Origin: Planctomycetaceae bacterium
GTDB lineage: Bacteria > Planctomycetota > Planctomycetia > Pirellulales > PNKZ01
NCBI GenBank assembly: GCA_016793115.1
Contig: JAEUIN010000180.1
Coordinates: 1 to 64,000 of the forward strand
Length of the DNA stretch: 64,000 nt
Direction: 5' to 3'
The notes beneath the pieces were generated by a model, which was given only the letters and a program-made list of their open reading frames with translations, was not told where the DNA came from and did no database searches. Numbering within the stretch: position 1 is the first letter of the stretch; every line of letters begins with the position of its first letter. A program made the position numbers and the translations under genes. Shown here in pieces: positions 17,261 to 26,755 of this stretch.

Positions 17261-19129
17261 CTACTTCTTCACGGCCGGCTTGGCCGGAGCGACGGGCGCG
17301 GCGGCCGGCTGGCCTTCCTTCAACACACGCGCCAGTTCGGCGACCGACGTCTGGCCTTTCACGACCAGCAGCAGCCCTTCCTCTTCCATCGTCTTCATCC
17401 CCGACTTGCGGGCCGCCGCGCGAATCGTTTCCAATTTCGGCTCGCGCTGCAGGGTTTGCCGCATCAAATCGTCGACGATGAGCAGTTCGAACAGCGGGAT
17501 CTGTCCGAGATAGCCGAGTCCGTGGCAATCGGGGCAAACCTCTTGCCGCGGCTGCGTCGGCGGACGGTAGAAGGCTTGCACCTTATCGGCCGGGATACCC
17601 AGCTTCTGCAGAATCGGGGCTTGCGGCGGATAGGCCTCTTTGCACTTATCGCAGAGCTTGCGGACGAGCCGCTGCACGATCGCGCCGCTGACCGCGCCGG
17701 CGTACTTCTTCATCGGCACCTTCGTGGTCGCCGCGGGAAGCAACAGCGCCTCGGCCGCTTCCTTCGCCCGCACGGTCGTGAAGATCAAGCGATCGTCGCC
17801 TGTCGCCTCTTCGCAGAGGAGCGTCGCCGTTTCGGCGTTGACGAGTTCGGGAACGACGATCACGTCGGGAAACTGCCGCACGACGCCCGGCAGCTTCGAC
17901 ATCGGCGTCTCTTGCTCCAGACTATCGTAAAGCGTGACCGGCACGTTCTCGACTTCGAGATCCTTGGAGTTCTTGTCTTCCACCCCCATCACGCTCCGCG
18001 TGAAACGATCGACGGCCGAGAGCACCGCCGTGGTGAGGCTCGTCAGGCCGTTGCCCGGAGGAGCGCCGATGATGACGAAACCGGCCTTTTGGTTCACCAA
18101 GTTTTGCAGGTCTTCCTGCGTCTTCTGCCGAAGGCCGATGTCCGGTAGCCGGCGCTTGCGCACCTGGGCGTCTTCAAACTGGATCAGGGCTCGTTCGCCG
18201 GTTTTGGTTCCTTGGCTCGTAAACTTGCACTGCGCCGTCCGGTTGGCCGGACCGTCGACGGCGGTGAACGTGCCGGTTTGCCTTCCGCGCCGATCTTCCG
18301 GCTTCAAGCCGCAGAGAACCTTGAGCGTGGCCAGGAGCGGGTCGCCGATCTGCCGCGGCATCGTTTCACCGTCGAGCCACACGCCGTCGACGAGATACTT
18401 CACCGCCACGGCTTCTTGCGAGTAGTCGAGCATGATGCCCGTCGAGCGATTCATGAACGACTTGTGCAGCACGTCGCGAGCCATGTGATGGCCCGGCGAC
18501 TGACGCGCTCCGATTTCGCGCTTCTGCTTCTCTTCGGGGTTCGGCGCGTTGCGGGCCGACAGCGTGATCGGGCTCACCGGCCCCTTCGCTTTGCGTTCGC
18601 CGACCTTCTTTCCCAGCAAGGAGGCGAACACATCGCGCACGTGATCGGCGGTGAACACTTGATCGTCGTCGTGAGCCTTCTTATTACGGAAGCCCACATA
18701 GGCGAACAGCGGCCCCAAATAGGCGACGAGCAACAGCGGCAAGCTGACGAAGTAATACCAGGGGATCAGGAACTGCAACAAAAACGCGACGACGAACGGT
18801 AGGAAGACGATCGTGCTCCACTTCATGTAGGCGTGCTTGTGATACTGGGCATCTTGGTTCACCCAGTCGCAACTCTTCACCCATAAGAGCAGCAAGATCA
18901 CCGACAACGCGATCTTCACGATGCTGAAATAGTAGCCCTGCCCGCGGGCGAAGTTCGACGGCAAGAATTGATCGGGGTAATTGATGCCGATCCACTCCGG
19001 CCACGTGGCGGCGGGTGCGTCGGAGTCGGTCGCCGCGGGGGCGGCATCTTGGGCGAAGGCCGCCGCCGGCTCGATCGCCCACGGCAGAACGAACGCCGAC
19101 AGCAAGAATAGGAACCGCAGGCTCGGCAT
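17261..19129 (-). CDS. Divergent PilB/GspE-like ATPase with signal peptide, TM helices and degenerate P-loop
   Basis: 622 residues. Residues 1-28 look like a signal peptide (LRFLFLLSAFVLPWAIEPAA). Three hydrophobic helices follow at about 68-85, 105-122 and 124-147. The rest is a GspE/PilB-like secretion ATPase. The P-loop is altered: GAPPGNGLTS at 355-364 has Leu where the invariant Lys of GxxGxGKT should be. The Walker B region reads PDVIVVPELVNAETA. The zinc motif is kept: CDKC near 493-496 and CPDCHG near 532-537. The likely location is the inner membrane, with a role in type IV pilus or type II secretion assembly; ATP hydrolysis by this subunit is doubtful. The start ATG shares a base with the pilT stop (TAATG), so the two are coupled. 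Confidence 0.8.
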   Translation of the reverse strand: MPSLRFLFLLSAFVLPWAIEPAAAFAQDAAPAATDSDAPAATWPEWIGINYPDQFLPSNFARGQGYYFSIVKIALSVILLLLWVKSCDWVNQDAQYHKHAYMKWSTIVFLPFVVAFLLQFLIPWYYFVSLPLLLVAYLGPLFAYVGFRNKKAHDDDQVFTADHVRDVFASLLGKKVGERKAKGPVSPITLSARNAPNPEEKQKREIGARQSPGHHMARDVLHKSFMNRSTGIMLDYSQEAVAVKYLVDGVWLDGETMPRQIGDPLLATLKVLCGLKPEDRRGRQTGTFTAVDGPANRTAQCKFTSQGTKTGERALIQFEDAQVRKRRLPDIGLRQKTQEDLQNLVNQKAGFVIIGAPPGNGLTSLTTAVLSAVDRFTRSVMGVEDKNSKDLEVENVPVTLYDSLEQETPMSKLPGVVRQFPDVIVVPELVNAETATLLCEEATGDDRLIFTTVRAKEAAEALLLPAATTKVPMKKYAGAVSGAIVQRLVRKLCDKCKEAYPPQAPILQKLGIPADKVQAFYRPPTQPRQEVCPDCHGLGYLGQIPLFELLIVDDLMRQTLQREPKLETIRAAARKSGMKTMEEEGLLLVVKGQTSVAELARVLKEGQPAAAPVAPAKPAVKK

Positions 19130-20274
19130 TAGAGAATTCCAGGTTGTGCGACGTTGATGCCTTTGAGAGCCATCTTCAGGGCGTCGACGTTCGGCGCCAC
19201 TTCGAAGGCCGTAGCCCGATCGATCAAATCCGTGTCGACCAAGTGCTTCAAGCTCATGGTGAAATCTTGCATGCCTTCCTTTTCGCACATGCGAATGGCG
19301 TCGGCGAGTTTCTCGTCTTTCTCTTCCAGAATAAGCTTGCGCACGATCGAGTTGAACGTCATGATTTCGACCGTCGGAACGCGGCCGACCCCTTCCTTGA
19401 TCGACGGCAGCAGCTTCTGCGCGACGATGGCCTTCATGTTCATCGCGATCGCGCTGCGCAGCGAGGCGTGCATCGACTGCGGAAACAAGTCGAGAATACG
19501 ACCGATCGTCGAAGGCGCGCTGGAAGCGTGGATGGTGCCGAACACCAAGTGCCCCGTTTCGGCGGCGTGAATCGCCGTCATAAACGTTTCCTCATCGCGC
19601 ATTTCGCCCACGAGCATGATGTCGGGGTCTTCACGCACGGCGTGCTTCATGCCGATCTGGAAATCGACGACGTCCATGCCGATCTCGCGCTGGTTGATCA
19701 GGCACTTGTCTTCCGTGAACACGAATTCAATCGGGTCTTCCAGCGTCAGAATATGCTTGCGGTAGTTGGCGTTCACCCAGTTGAGCATGCTGGCAATGGT
19801 CGTGCTCTTACCGGAGCCGGTCACGCCGGCCAAGAGCACCATCCCCTGGTGATACTTGCAAAGTTCGACCATGCCGGGGGGCAAGTGCAAGCCTTCAAAA
19901 TTCGGGATGTTGCGATTCACGCGGCGAGCCACCATGCCCACGTGTCCGAGCTGCGTGAGCAAGTTCACGCGGAAGCGCCAGTTTTCGCCGTCGACTTCCA
20001 CTTGATAGGCGAAGTCGGCTCCTCCCGTTTCGTTAAAGATCTTCCGGTTGCGCTCCGAAAGCATCGGAAAGCAAATGCGCACCATCTCTTCGTCGTCGAT
20101 CGGACCGCGGGTCAGCGGGCGCAAGTCCCCGTTGACGCGCACGATCGGCGGCCGGCCCACTTTGAGATGCAAATCGCTCCCCTTGAGCTTCACCAAGGCG
20201 CGAAACATCTTGTCGATCTCGAGATCGACTTTCTTCTGAAGAAAACGTTCTGCGTCAGCGTCGACGACGGCCAT
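19129..20274 (-). CDS. pilT: Twitching motility ATPase PilT
   Basis: Hexameric ATPase that retracts type IV pili from the cytoplasmic side. Length 381. The N-terminal PAS-like part includes GSDLHLKVGRPPIVRVNG. The Walker A motif is GVTGSGKST at 150-158, the Asp box ILTLEDPIEF, Walker B DIMLVGEMRDEETF, and the His box AIHAAETGHLVFGTIHA. All catalytic motifs are intact, in contrast to the coupled downstream ATPase. No PilA or PilC gene is in the window, so the rest of the pilus system must lie elsewhere. Confidence 0.93.
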   Translation of the reverse strand: MAVVDADAERFLQKKVDLEIDKMFRALVKLKGSDLHLKVGRPPIVRVNGDLRPLTRGPIDDEEMVRICFPMLSERNRKIFNETGGADFAYQVEVDGENWRFRVNLLTQLGHVGMVARRVNRNIPNFEGLHLPPGMVELCKYHQGMVLLAGVTGSGKSTTIASMLNWVNANYRKHILTLEDPIEFVFTEDKCLINQREIGMDVVDFQIGMKHAVREDPDIMLVGEMRDEETFMTAIHAAETGHLVFGTIHASSAPSTIGRILDLFPQSMHASLRSAIAMNMKAIVAQKLLPSIKEGVGRVPTVEIMTFNSIVRKLILEEKDEKLADAIRMCEKEGMQDFTMSLKHLVDTDLIDRATAFEVAPNVDALKMALKGINVAQPGIL

Positions 20275-20376
20275 GTTTCGGTTATCAGTTGCCGGAGGTG
20301 AGTTGTCAGTAGGTGCCGATCGGAGTCTTGTCTGGATTGGCGAGCCGCCGGCCTAAGCGATCGGAGTCTTCAAGGT

Positions 20377-21144
20377 TCAGATCCTTACCGCGACGCCCCG
20401 CGCTCGCATTTGTCGCTTCGCCTCGGGAATCGTGTACGCGCCGAAGTGAAACATGCCGGCGGCGAGCACGGCGTCGGCATGACCGACGAGCACGGCATCG
20501 GCCAAGTGATCCGGCGTGCCCGCCCCGCCGCTGGCGACGACGGGAATCGAAACGGCGTCGGAGACGGCCCGCGTAATCTCGAGGTCGAAGCCTTGCTTCG
20601 TGCCGTCGGCGTCCATGCAGGTCAGCACGATTTCGCCGGCTCCTAACGACTCGACTTTCTTCGCCCACTCCACGGCTTCAAGCCCGGTCGGCACACGACC
20701 GCCGTTGATATGGACTTCCCAAACTTCGCGGCCGTCGCGCACGACGCGTTTCGGGTCGATATTCACCACAGTCGCGCAGCTACCGAACTTATCGCTCACT
20801 TGCGTGATGATATCCGGCGTGCGCACTGCGGCGGAGTTGATGCTCACCTTCTCGGCGCCTGCCTGAATCAGCGCGGTCGCATCGTCGAGCGTGCGAATAC
20901 CGCCCCCGACGGTGAACGGCATGAAGATCGTTTCACTGACGCGCCGCACGACGTCGTGCATGATGGCGCGGCCTTCGTGGCTCGCCGTTATATCGAGAAA
21001 CACCAATTCATCGGCCCCGTCGGCCTCGTACCTTTGTGCCACTTCGACGGGGTCGCCCGCGTCGCGGAGTTCGAGAAACTTCGTTCCTTTGACGACCCGC
21101 CCCCGGTCGACATCGAGACACGGAATGACGCGTGTAGCGAGCAT
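20377..21144 (-). CDS. hisF: Imidazole glycerol phosphate synthase, cyclase subunit
   Basis: Cyclase half of the HisF-HisH complex: it converts PRFAR plus ammonia into imidazole glycerol phosphate and AICAR in histidine synthesis. The 255-residue TIM barrel begins [19 protein letters not shown] (Asp11 region). It has [35 protein letters not shown] (second catalytic Asp) and [12 protein letters not shown]. No hisH or other his genes are adjacent, so histidine genes appear dispersed. A hairpin stands 49 bases upstream of the start. Confidence 0.96.
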   Translation of the reverse strand: MLATRVIPCLDVDRGRVVKGTKFLELRDAGDPVEVAQRYEADGADELVFLDITASHEGRAIMHDVVRRVSETIFMPFTVGGGIRTLDDATALIQAGAEKVSINSAAVRTPDIITQVSDKFGSCATVVNIDPKRVVRDGREVWEVHINGGRVPTGLEAVEWAKKVESLGAGEIVLTCMDADGTKQGFDLEITRAVSDAVSIPVVASGGAGTPDHLADAVLVGHADAVLAAGMFHFGAYTIPEAKRQMRARGVAVRI

Positions 21145-21192
21145 AACGGTTCCGATGAATCTCGACGGAGCGGAAAGCGCGTAAGATGAGAT

Positions 21193-21215
21193 GAGGCTAG
21201 GGGTTTCCTAGCCTC
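21193..21215. repeat. Perfect hairpin in the divergent hisF/GYF-protein intergenic region
   Basis: GAGGCTAGG (21193-21201) and CCTAGCCTC (21207-21215) are perfect reverse complements with a five-base loop. It lies in the 334-base region between hisF (minus) and the GYF-domain gene (plus) and could fold in the hisF leader. I found no convincing promoter hexamers for either gene in the rest of this region. Confidence 0.6.
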
Positions 21216-21478
21216 TCTAGACGGGCGACTTTTTACTCTAAACTCCCTAAGCGCGCGGGTCAACGGGCCGACGTAATCGCTCGTTTCATGCTGTAGGCAA
21301 CTCACATCCGCCGGCCCCCCCGAGCCACCCGTCGCCGGCCGCCTTAGGGAATTTGCTCCGACAAACTCTTTACCCCCTCTGCATAGCTAGTAAGCTGGGA
21401 TGGATTCATTTTCTTACGGCATGTTCAGCCGGCGGCAGATTCAGGTCGCGCGCTGTCCGTCTCTTGATGAGGCCGTTT

Positions 21479-23482
21479 ATGATCGCCGACTGGTTCGTAA
21501 TGGTCGATTCGCGCGTCGTCGGCCCGTACACAGGCGACGCGCTGCTCGCGGCGATGCATCGCGGCAGCATCCCGCCGACGACCAAAGTCCGCCATCTCAA
21601 CGGTCCCTGGATTTCCGCTTCGCAAGCCTTTTCGATTCTCACCGCCGCAGCGAACGCCGCGATGCCGCTCACGGCGGTTCCCTATAGCGCGCCGCCCGGC
21701 GGCATGCCGCAAGCTCAGCCCGCAGTAGTCCGGCCACCGCTTCCCTCGCTGAGCGAACAAGCACACGTATCGTCGGTGCCGCGCTCTCGATTGCGCTCGG
21801 TCGCTCGACCGGTGAATGCGGCGGTGATGATGGTCGCCATTTTGCTCGGTGGAGCGGCGGCCGTGTTCGTCTATTCGAAAATCGGCTATCTCTTCCGCCC
21901 GCAGCCTCAGCCGGAGCCGGAAATCATCGTGATTCATGAACGGGATACATCGTCGCCCCAGCTTGCCGCGCGCGCGACTTCGACTAGTCCGGCGGCGACA
22001 AGCACGGCGACTGCGACGGTCGTCGCCGGACGTCCGGCCGCGCCGGCGTTTGGAGCGGCGGTGATCGCCTCCGCGCCGACGACGATTGCTTCCGCGCAGC
22101 CGCAGCCGGCCGTTTCGCCGGGGAGCGCCGCGATGCCCGCGACGGAATCCCCTACCCCTAGCCCCACGGCCGGACGGCGAAATTCCTCGAACATCTATAT
22201 TCCGCCGCGCACGGCGCGCATCGAGCAAACCGGCGGCGTCGCCGCAGCCGGAGGCGGAGGATTGTTCCCTGTCGCCGCCGTCGCAAGCTCGCGGCCGAGT
22301 GCGCAGCCGCAGGCCCGCCCGCAACCCGTCGCCCAACCTGCGAACATGCCGACGACTTGGGTGTCGACGGCGCAAGCGATTCTTGGCAAGCGCGATGTTT
22401 TGATGCAGGAATACGAAGCCGTGCAAGCCGATCTTCGGCCGCTGCTGCAAGAAGGACTCGGCGTCGACAGTCGCTTGAAGCAGATCGATCAAATGATTCG
22501 CGTAGCCAATAAAAACTACGCGGCGCTCGACGCCCAAATCGCCGAATTGCGTGCCGTCGAACGGCTTACGAAGCAGTCGCAAGCGGCTCAGATTTCCATT
22601 CTGCAGAATCAGATGTATCAATTGGAGCAAGGCGTTTCCAATTTACGATCGGAAGCGGGTCCGTTGATCAGCAAACGCACCGCGTTAATGAACAAAGTCA
22701 CTCCGCTGCGCGCGACCGACGAAAAATTGAGCGCGCAAGCGAGCGACCTTCGCGAAGTACTGCTCTGGCATCTTAATCCGTTTGAGCCGATCGAAGAGCA
22801 ACTCGCCGCCGAGGCCTTGATCGTGTTCGACGAACTCGCCTCGCGGAGCAAAACGAGCGACATGGCCTGGGGGAATTTCTGCCGAGCCTGCATTCATCAG
22901 CGGCAAAACCGTCTGGATTTGGCCGACGAGCAATTCACCGCGGCTTTGGATCTGCAACCGAACGATGCGACGTTTCTCGCCGTGCGCGGCGCCTGTCGGG
23001 CCCGGCGCGATGCGACCAAAGGCCTCGACGACATGATCGCGGCCGGCAAGGCCGAAGCTAAGAACGCGACCGTTCGCTATCTCTACGCGCTGGTGCAGTT
23101 GCGTCGCGACAGCCTGACGGGCGCAGAAGCCCAATTGAGGCTTTGCCTCGAAGCGGATGCCGACCACGCCAAAGGTCAGGTTCTGCTCGCCTTGCTCAAG
23201 GCGACCGCGCCCGACGACAAGTTTCGCCGCGGCGCCTATGCGCGGACCGTCGCGGAGAAGGCGCTGTCGACCGACACGGCGGCGGCGAAGTTCGCTCTCG
23301 GCGTCGCCGCGGCCGAAGTCGGCGAATTCACGACGGCCGTCCGGCACGTGAAGAGCGCCCTCCAAGATTCGCGACTCTCCGCGAAGCAGGCCGAATGGTA
23401 TCGTGCGACGCTCCAATCGTTCGAGGCGAGTAAGCCGCTGCGAATTGATTGGAAGGCGTTCGATTTCTGGACGCTGGTCTAA
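21479..23482 (+). CDS. GYF-domain membrane protein with coiled coil and TPR-like repeats
   Basis: 668 residues, function unknown. Residues 1-55 form a GYF_2-type domain (WFVMVDSRVVGPYTGDALLA, then GPWISA), a peptide-binding fold. A single membrane helix lies at about 112-132 (AAVMMVAILLGGAAAVFVYS). A Pro/Ala/Thr-rich low-complexity linker spans about 140-300, a heptad-rich coiled coil about 310-460 (LKQIDQMIRVANKNY region), and helical TPR-like repeats about 480-650 (LDLADEQFTAALDLQPND, GAEAQLRLCLEADADHAKGQ). The topology suggests a cytoplasmic GYF domain and a periplasmic scaffold. ATG 21479 is chosen because GAGG stands six bases before it; longer in-frame starts at 21353 and 21467 lack this. 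Its stop is six bases from the convergent neighbour's stop. Confidence 0.65.
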   Translation: MIADWFVMVDSRVVGPYTGDALLAAMHRGSIPPTTKVRHLNGPWISASQAFSILTAAANAAMPLTAVPYSAPPGGMPQAQPAVVRPPLPSLSEQAHVSSVPRSRLRSVARPVNAAVMMVAILLGGAAAVFVYSKIGYLFRPQPQPEPEIIVIHERDTSSPQLAARATSTSPAATSTATATVVAGRPAAPAFGAAVIASAPTTIASAQPQPAVSPGSAAMPATESPTPSPTAGRRNSSNIYIPPRTARIEQTGGVAAAGGGGLFPVAAVASSRPSAQPQARPQPVAQPANMPTTWVSTAQAILGKRDVLMQEYEAVQADLRPLLQEGLGVDSRLKQIDQMIRVANKNYAALDAQIAELRAVERLTKQSQAAQISILQNQMYQLEQGVSNLRSEAGPLISKRTALMNKVTPLRATDEKLSAQASDLREVLLWHLNPFEPIEEQLAAEALIVFDELASRSKTSDMAWGNFCRACIHQRQNRLDLADEQFTAALDLQPNDATFLAVRGACRARRDATKGLDDMIAAGKAEAKNATVRYLYALVQLRRDSLTGAEAQLRLCLEADADHAKGQVLLALLKATAPDDKFRRGAYARTVAEKALSTDTAAAKFALGVAAAEVGEFTTAVRHVKSALQDSRLSAKQAEWYRATLQSFEASKPLRIDWKAFDFWTLV

Positions 23483-23488
23483 GCCGCG

Positions 23489-24349
23489 CTATTCGCCCGC
23501 CAACTGCTCTCCGGCGAGATTCGGAGCGGCTTCGGTCAGCGAGGCGAGCCAGCGCCGTTCGAGATCGGCGACGCCGTCGATCTCGTAGTGTTCGCGAAGC
23601 GCCGCATCGTATCCTTTCGATGCGGCGAGCTTCAGAAAGGCCGCAAAATCGGCCGGCGTGCGGAACTTGGTTAAATACCGCACCAGCGAGGCGCTCTGTC
23701 CGTAGAACGCCGTGATTCGGGTCGTGTCCGGGTATTCGTGATAGGCCAGCATCTCGGCCAAGCGAAAGTGGCCGCCGCGCGCCGCGGCATCCCGGAAATC
23801 GGCGTCGTGCCGCAGTTGCTTTTCGCTCGGGTCGGCCAAAATCGCCAAGCCTTCCTCGGCCCAGCGTTGCGGCGGATGCTTGCCCACATGGTCGGCCAAC
23901 AAAACGTGAATCAATTCATGGGCCAACGCGCCTGCGAACCAATCGGCGCGGTCTCCCCGCAGATCGATGCGCCGCGTGACGATCGCTCCGCTCTGATGTT
24001 GGATCCATGAGCTTCCCAGCGTGCGCTCGCCCCCGGGCACTTCGCGCAGGTAGCTCGCCAGCGTGCCGTGGACGACCACATGACAGCGCGGGTGCCACTG
24101 GAGCGGCGCGCCGTCGTCAAACCACTTCGCCCTCAATTCCTCCAAGAGTTCCTCGCAACGAACCGCTAGGTCCTGCAGTTCATCGGCGTCGAACGCTCCC
24201 TGAATCAAAAAGTGTTTGGTATACGTCGATCGCCAAGTCGCGCCGCAGTTCGCGGCTCGGGTCTGCCCGCCCGAGCCCGCGATCAAAACTCCGCAGAGGA
24301 GAAAAAATCCGCCGATTCGAGTGACACAGTTGTGATCAACAAAGTGCAT
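23489..24349 (-). CDS. Exported HExxH metallopeptidase-like protein (peptidase MA-like)
   Basis: 286 residues with a hydrophobic N-terminal segment (GGFFLLCGVLIAGSGG) followed by AANCG, suggesting export or a lipoprotein-like signal. The zinc motif HELIH lies in AGALAHELIHVLLADH, and a downstream acidic segment RWAEEGLA gives the third ligand expected for gluzincins. It ends in helical sequence without known motifs. Substrate unknown. The second exported HExxH gene at 30285-31634 shows the same HE-IH plus EGLA arrangement. The gene is convergent with the GYF-domain gene, leaving no room for a separate terminator. Confidence 0.65.
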   Translation of the reverse strand: MHFVDHNCVTRIGGFFLLCGVLIAGSGGQTRAANCGATWRSTYTKHFLIQGAFDADELQDLAVRCEELLEELRAKWFDDGAPLQWHPRCHVVVHGTLASYLREVPGGERTLGSSWIQHQSGAIVTRRIDLRGDRADWFAGALAHELIHVLLADHVGKHPPQRWAEEGLAILADPSEKQLRHDADFRDAAARGGHFRLAEMLAYHEYPDTTRITAFYGQSASLVRYLTKFRTPADFAAFLKLAASKGYDAALREHYEIDGVADLERRWLASLTEAAPNLAGEQLAGE

Positions 24350-24612
24350 CGCCGCGTCTCGCCCTAAGCGCCACGGCCATGCGTCGAGTCATTCGACGAA
24401 CTGCATTGCCGCCTGCAACGGAGTGGAGATGCTTATCACAAGTCGTGCCGAAATCGCGCAAGCTGATCATCGCGCGGCCGTTCGAGTCGGCGCAAGCTTG
24501 GCTCATTCAATGCTTTGCGGACTTCCGCAGCGGATTGTCGCGGCATCCGCTGCCGGCGTTTGCGCTGCTACAACTCGGGGCACGTCTGCCGCGCGCAAAT
24601 GCAGCATGCCCA

Positions 24613-24636
24613 GCGTCTCCTCGGCCGAGGAGACGC
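24613..24636. terminator. 24-bp perfect palindrome after the DinG stop
   Basis: GCGTCTCCTCGG and CCGAGGAGACGC abut without a spacer (24613-24636), directly after the stop codon of the helicase gene on the minus strand. The stem is strong but no T-run follows, so terminator function is uncertain. The remaining 260 bases to 24349 contain no gene I can recognise. Confidence 0.5.
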
Positions 24637-26712
24637 CTAAGCGAAGAACTCCGCGTCGTCCGCATCCTGTCGAATCTGGCCGCGTCGCTGTTCGACGACC
24701 ACTCTGGCGGGCGGCAAGCTATTGAGAAAAGTCTTGCCGTAGCGCTTGGTCCGCACGCGCGGGTCAAGAATGACGACGCTGCCGCGATCGCGCGCCGTCC
24801 GAATGAGTCGGCCGAAGCCCTGCTTGAGCTTCAGCACGGCTTCCGGCAACGAGTAATCCATAAAGGGATTCCCGCCCGCCTCTTTGATGGCTTCCAGCCG
24901 GGCCTCGACGAGCGGCCGATCCGGTACGGCGAACGGCAGTTTCGTGATGATGACCGTCTGCAGAGCGTCGCCCGGCACGTCGACTCCCTGCCAAAAGCTG
25001 TCCGTCCCCAGCAACACCCCGCGGGGATTCTCCTTGAAACGCTCGAGCATCGTCGAGCGGGGCGTGCCGTCGGCTTGCGAGTAGAGCGCGTAATCGCGCT
25101 GGGCGAGCCAAGCGGTCAGGCGCGAGGCCGTCTCGCGGAGCATTTCGTAGCTTGTAAAGAGCACGAAGGCCCGGCCGTCGCTCCGCTCCACATAGCGCTC
25201 GATCATCTCGACCGCGGCCCCCTGAAAATCGCGAGGGCTCTCGCTCGGATCGGGCATTCCTTCGAGCAATACGATTTGCGCTTGGTTCTTATAGTCGAAC
25301 GGGCTGCCGAGTTCGGTCGTGTCGACTTGCGTCAGCCCGACGCGGGCTTTGAAGTAGTCAAACGCATGTGCGTCGGCGTCTTTCGAGTTCCCCGCCGGCC
25401 GCACGGTCAACGTGGCGCTCGTCATGACGACGCTCGGCACCTGTTGAAATAAATGTTCGCGCAATAATGCGCCGACGTCCAGCGGCGCGGCGCTGAGCAC
25501 CGTGCGCGGCCGGCGGCCGTAACTGGTTTCGATCCAATACACGCCGCCCGCCAGCGCCTGCTTACACCAGGAGTCGACCGATCCCGAAAGCGCCATCAAG
25601 CGGTCGGCGGCCGACGCGACATCTTGCTTTTCCTCCGCCTCATCGACGTTGTCGCCGATCCGTCGCACGAGCTTCGAGAGTTTCACCAAAGCGGGCGTGA
25701 GCGAGTTGTCGACGATCTCCGCCTGCCGCACGCGTCCGTTGCCGCTCGCATGACGATTGCGCCACTCTTGCACCGATTGAAAGAATTCATCGGCGATGAA
25801 GCGACACTCGAGCACCGCTTGTTCGGCTTCGTGAGCCTTATGGTGCACGAGCAGGCCGCGATTGGCGCGATCGTTGTGCAGCTTGTTGAGTTGGTAGTCG
25901 ACTTGGCTCGACGACACCCCCAGCCCCATATGATCGCCCGCCACGGCTTCGAGCGTGTGTGCTTCGTCGAAGACCACGGCGTCGTACTCGGGCAAAATGC
26001 TCGCGCCCTGCATCCGCAACGCCAGGTCGCTGAAGAACAGCGCGTGGTTCACGATCAGCAGTTGCGCGTTGGCCACTCGCCGTCGGGCACGATAGTAAAA
26101 GCATTGCTCGTAGGTCGGGCAGGCCCGCCCCATGCAATTGGTGTGCTCGCTTTGCGTTTCGTCCCACACTTGCGGCAGCGGCCGGAAATCGAGATCGCTG
26201 AGCGAGCCGTCGTCGGTCTGCTGCGACCACGCGGTGATGGCCCGCAACTGGTCGAACTCCTCCTCTTCGCGAAACAACGAACCGGCCCGTTTGACGGCGT
26301 TTTGCATCCGCCTGAGGCTCAGGTAGTTGCTGCGGCCCTTCACGAGCACCGCCGAGAACTCCAGCGGAATGACGGAGTTGAGAAAGGGAATGTCCTTCTC
26401 GAAAAGCTGTTCCTGCAGGCTGATCGTATGCGTCGAAATTACGATCCGCTTATGGCGCGGCTCGGGTTCGACGCCCGGCAGCGGCGCGATCGCCGGGGCC
26501 GGATCGTCTTGTGCGACGGAGAGTATCGCGGGCACCAGATAGGCGAAGCTCTTGCCGACGCCGGTCCCCGCTTCGGCGACGAGATGCTTTCGCGCCGCGA
26601 AAGCGCGCTCGACCGCGCCGGCCATGGCCAACTGCTGCGGACGCTCTTCGTAATGCTTGAGCCGCGCCGCAATGCGGCCTGCGGAGCCAAGGATTTCGGC
26701 CGACGTGAGCAT
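24637..26712 (-). CDS. dinG: DinG/XPD-family ATP-dependent DNA helicase
   Basis: Superfamily 2 helicase unwinding DNA or R-loops in repair. Length 691, typical. Walker A is AGTGVGKS at 48-55, motif Ia [15 protein letters not shown] at 249-252 in [10 protein letters not shown], and the C-terminal motifs [23 protein letters not shown] and QGFGRLIRT are intact. The iron-sulphur region keeps three cysteines (C193, C198, C204: [12 protein letters not shown]), but the first ligand, expected in KGRxNYxC, is Ser132 in [11 protein letters not shown]. The cluster may therefore be absent or unusually ligated. The gene starts 43 bases after thiG on the same strand. Confidence 0.88.
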   Translation of the reverse strand: MLTSAEILGSAGRIAARLKHYEERPQQLAMAGAVERAFAARKHLVAEAGTGVGKSFAYLVPAILSVAQDDPAPAIAPLPGVEPEPRHKRIVISTHTISLQEQLFEKDIPFLNSVIPLEFSAVLVKGRSNYLSLRRMQNAVKRAGSLFREEEEFDQLRAITAWSQQTDDGSLSDLDFRPLPQVWDETQSEHTNCMGRACPTYEQCFYYRARRRVANAQLLIVNHALFFSDLALRMQGASILPEYDAVVFDEAHTLEAVAGDHMGLGVSSSQVDYQLNKLHNDRANRGLLVHHKAHEAEQAVLECRFIADEFFQSVQEWRNRHASGNGRVRQAEIVDNSLTPALVKLSKLVRRIGDNVDEAEEKQDVASAADRLMALSGSVDSWCKQALAGGVYWIETSYGRRPRTVLSAAPLDVGALLREHLFQQVPSVVMTSATLTVRPAGNSKDADAHAFDYFKARVGLTQVDTTELGSPFDYKNQAQIVLLEGMPDPSESPRDFQGAAVEMIERYVERSDGRAFVLFTSYEMLRETASRLTAWLAQRDYALYSQADGTPRSTMLERFKENPRGVLLGTDSFWQGVDVPGDALQTVIITKLPFAVPDRPLVEARLEAIKEAGGNPFMDYSLPEAVLKLKQGFGRLIRTARDRGSVVILDPRVRTKRYGKTFLNSLPPARVVVEQRRGQIRQDADDAEFFA

Positions 26713-26755
26713 CCGTGTTCTCTGTGTTCGCGCCGGGGCCTCCCGACCGCGTCGC

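Noticed and set aside
23482..24349. A second gene on the plus strand between the GYF-domain gene and the peptidase-like gene
   Set aside because: Only six bases separate the two convergent stops, and the plus-strand frames here overlap the peptidase gene and lack motifs.
24350..24636. Possible small gene in the gap upstream of the peptidase-like gene
   Set aside because: Open frames here extend into the helicase gene in antisense and have no recognisable features or ribosome-binding site.
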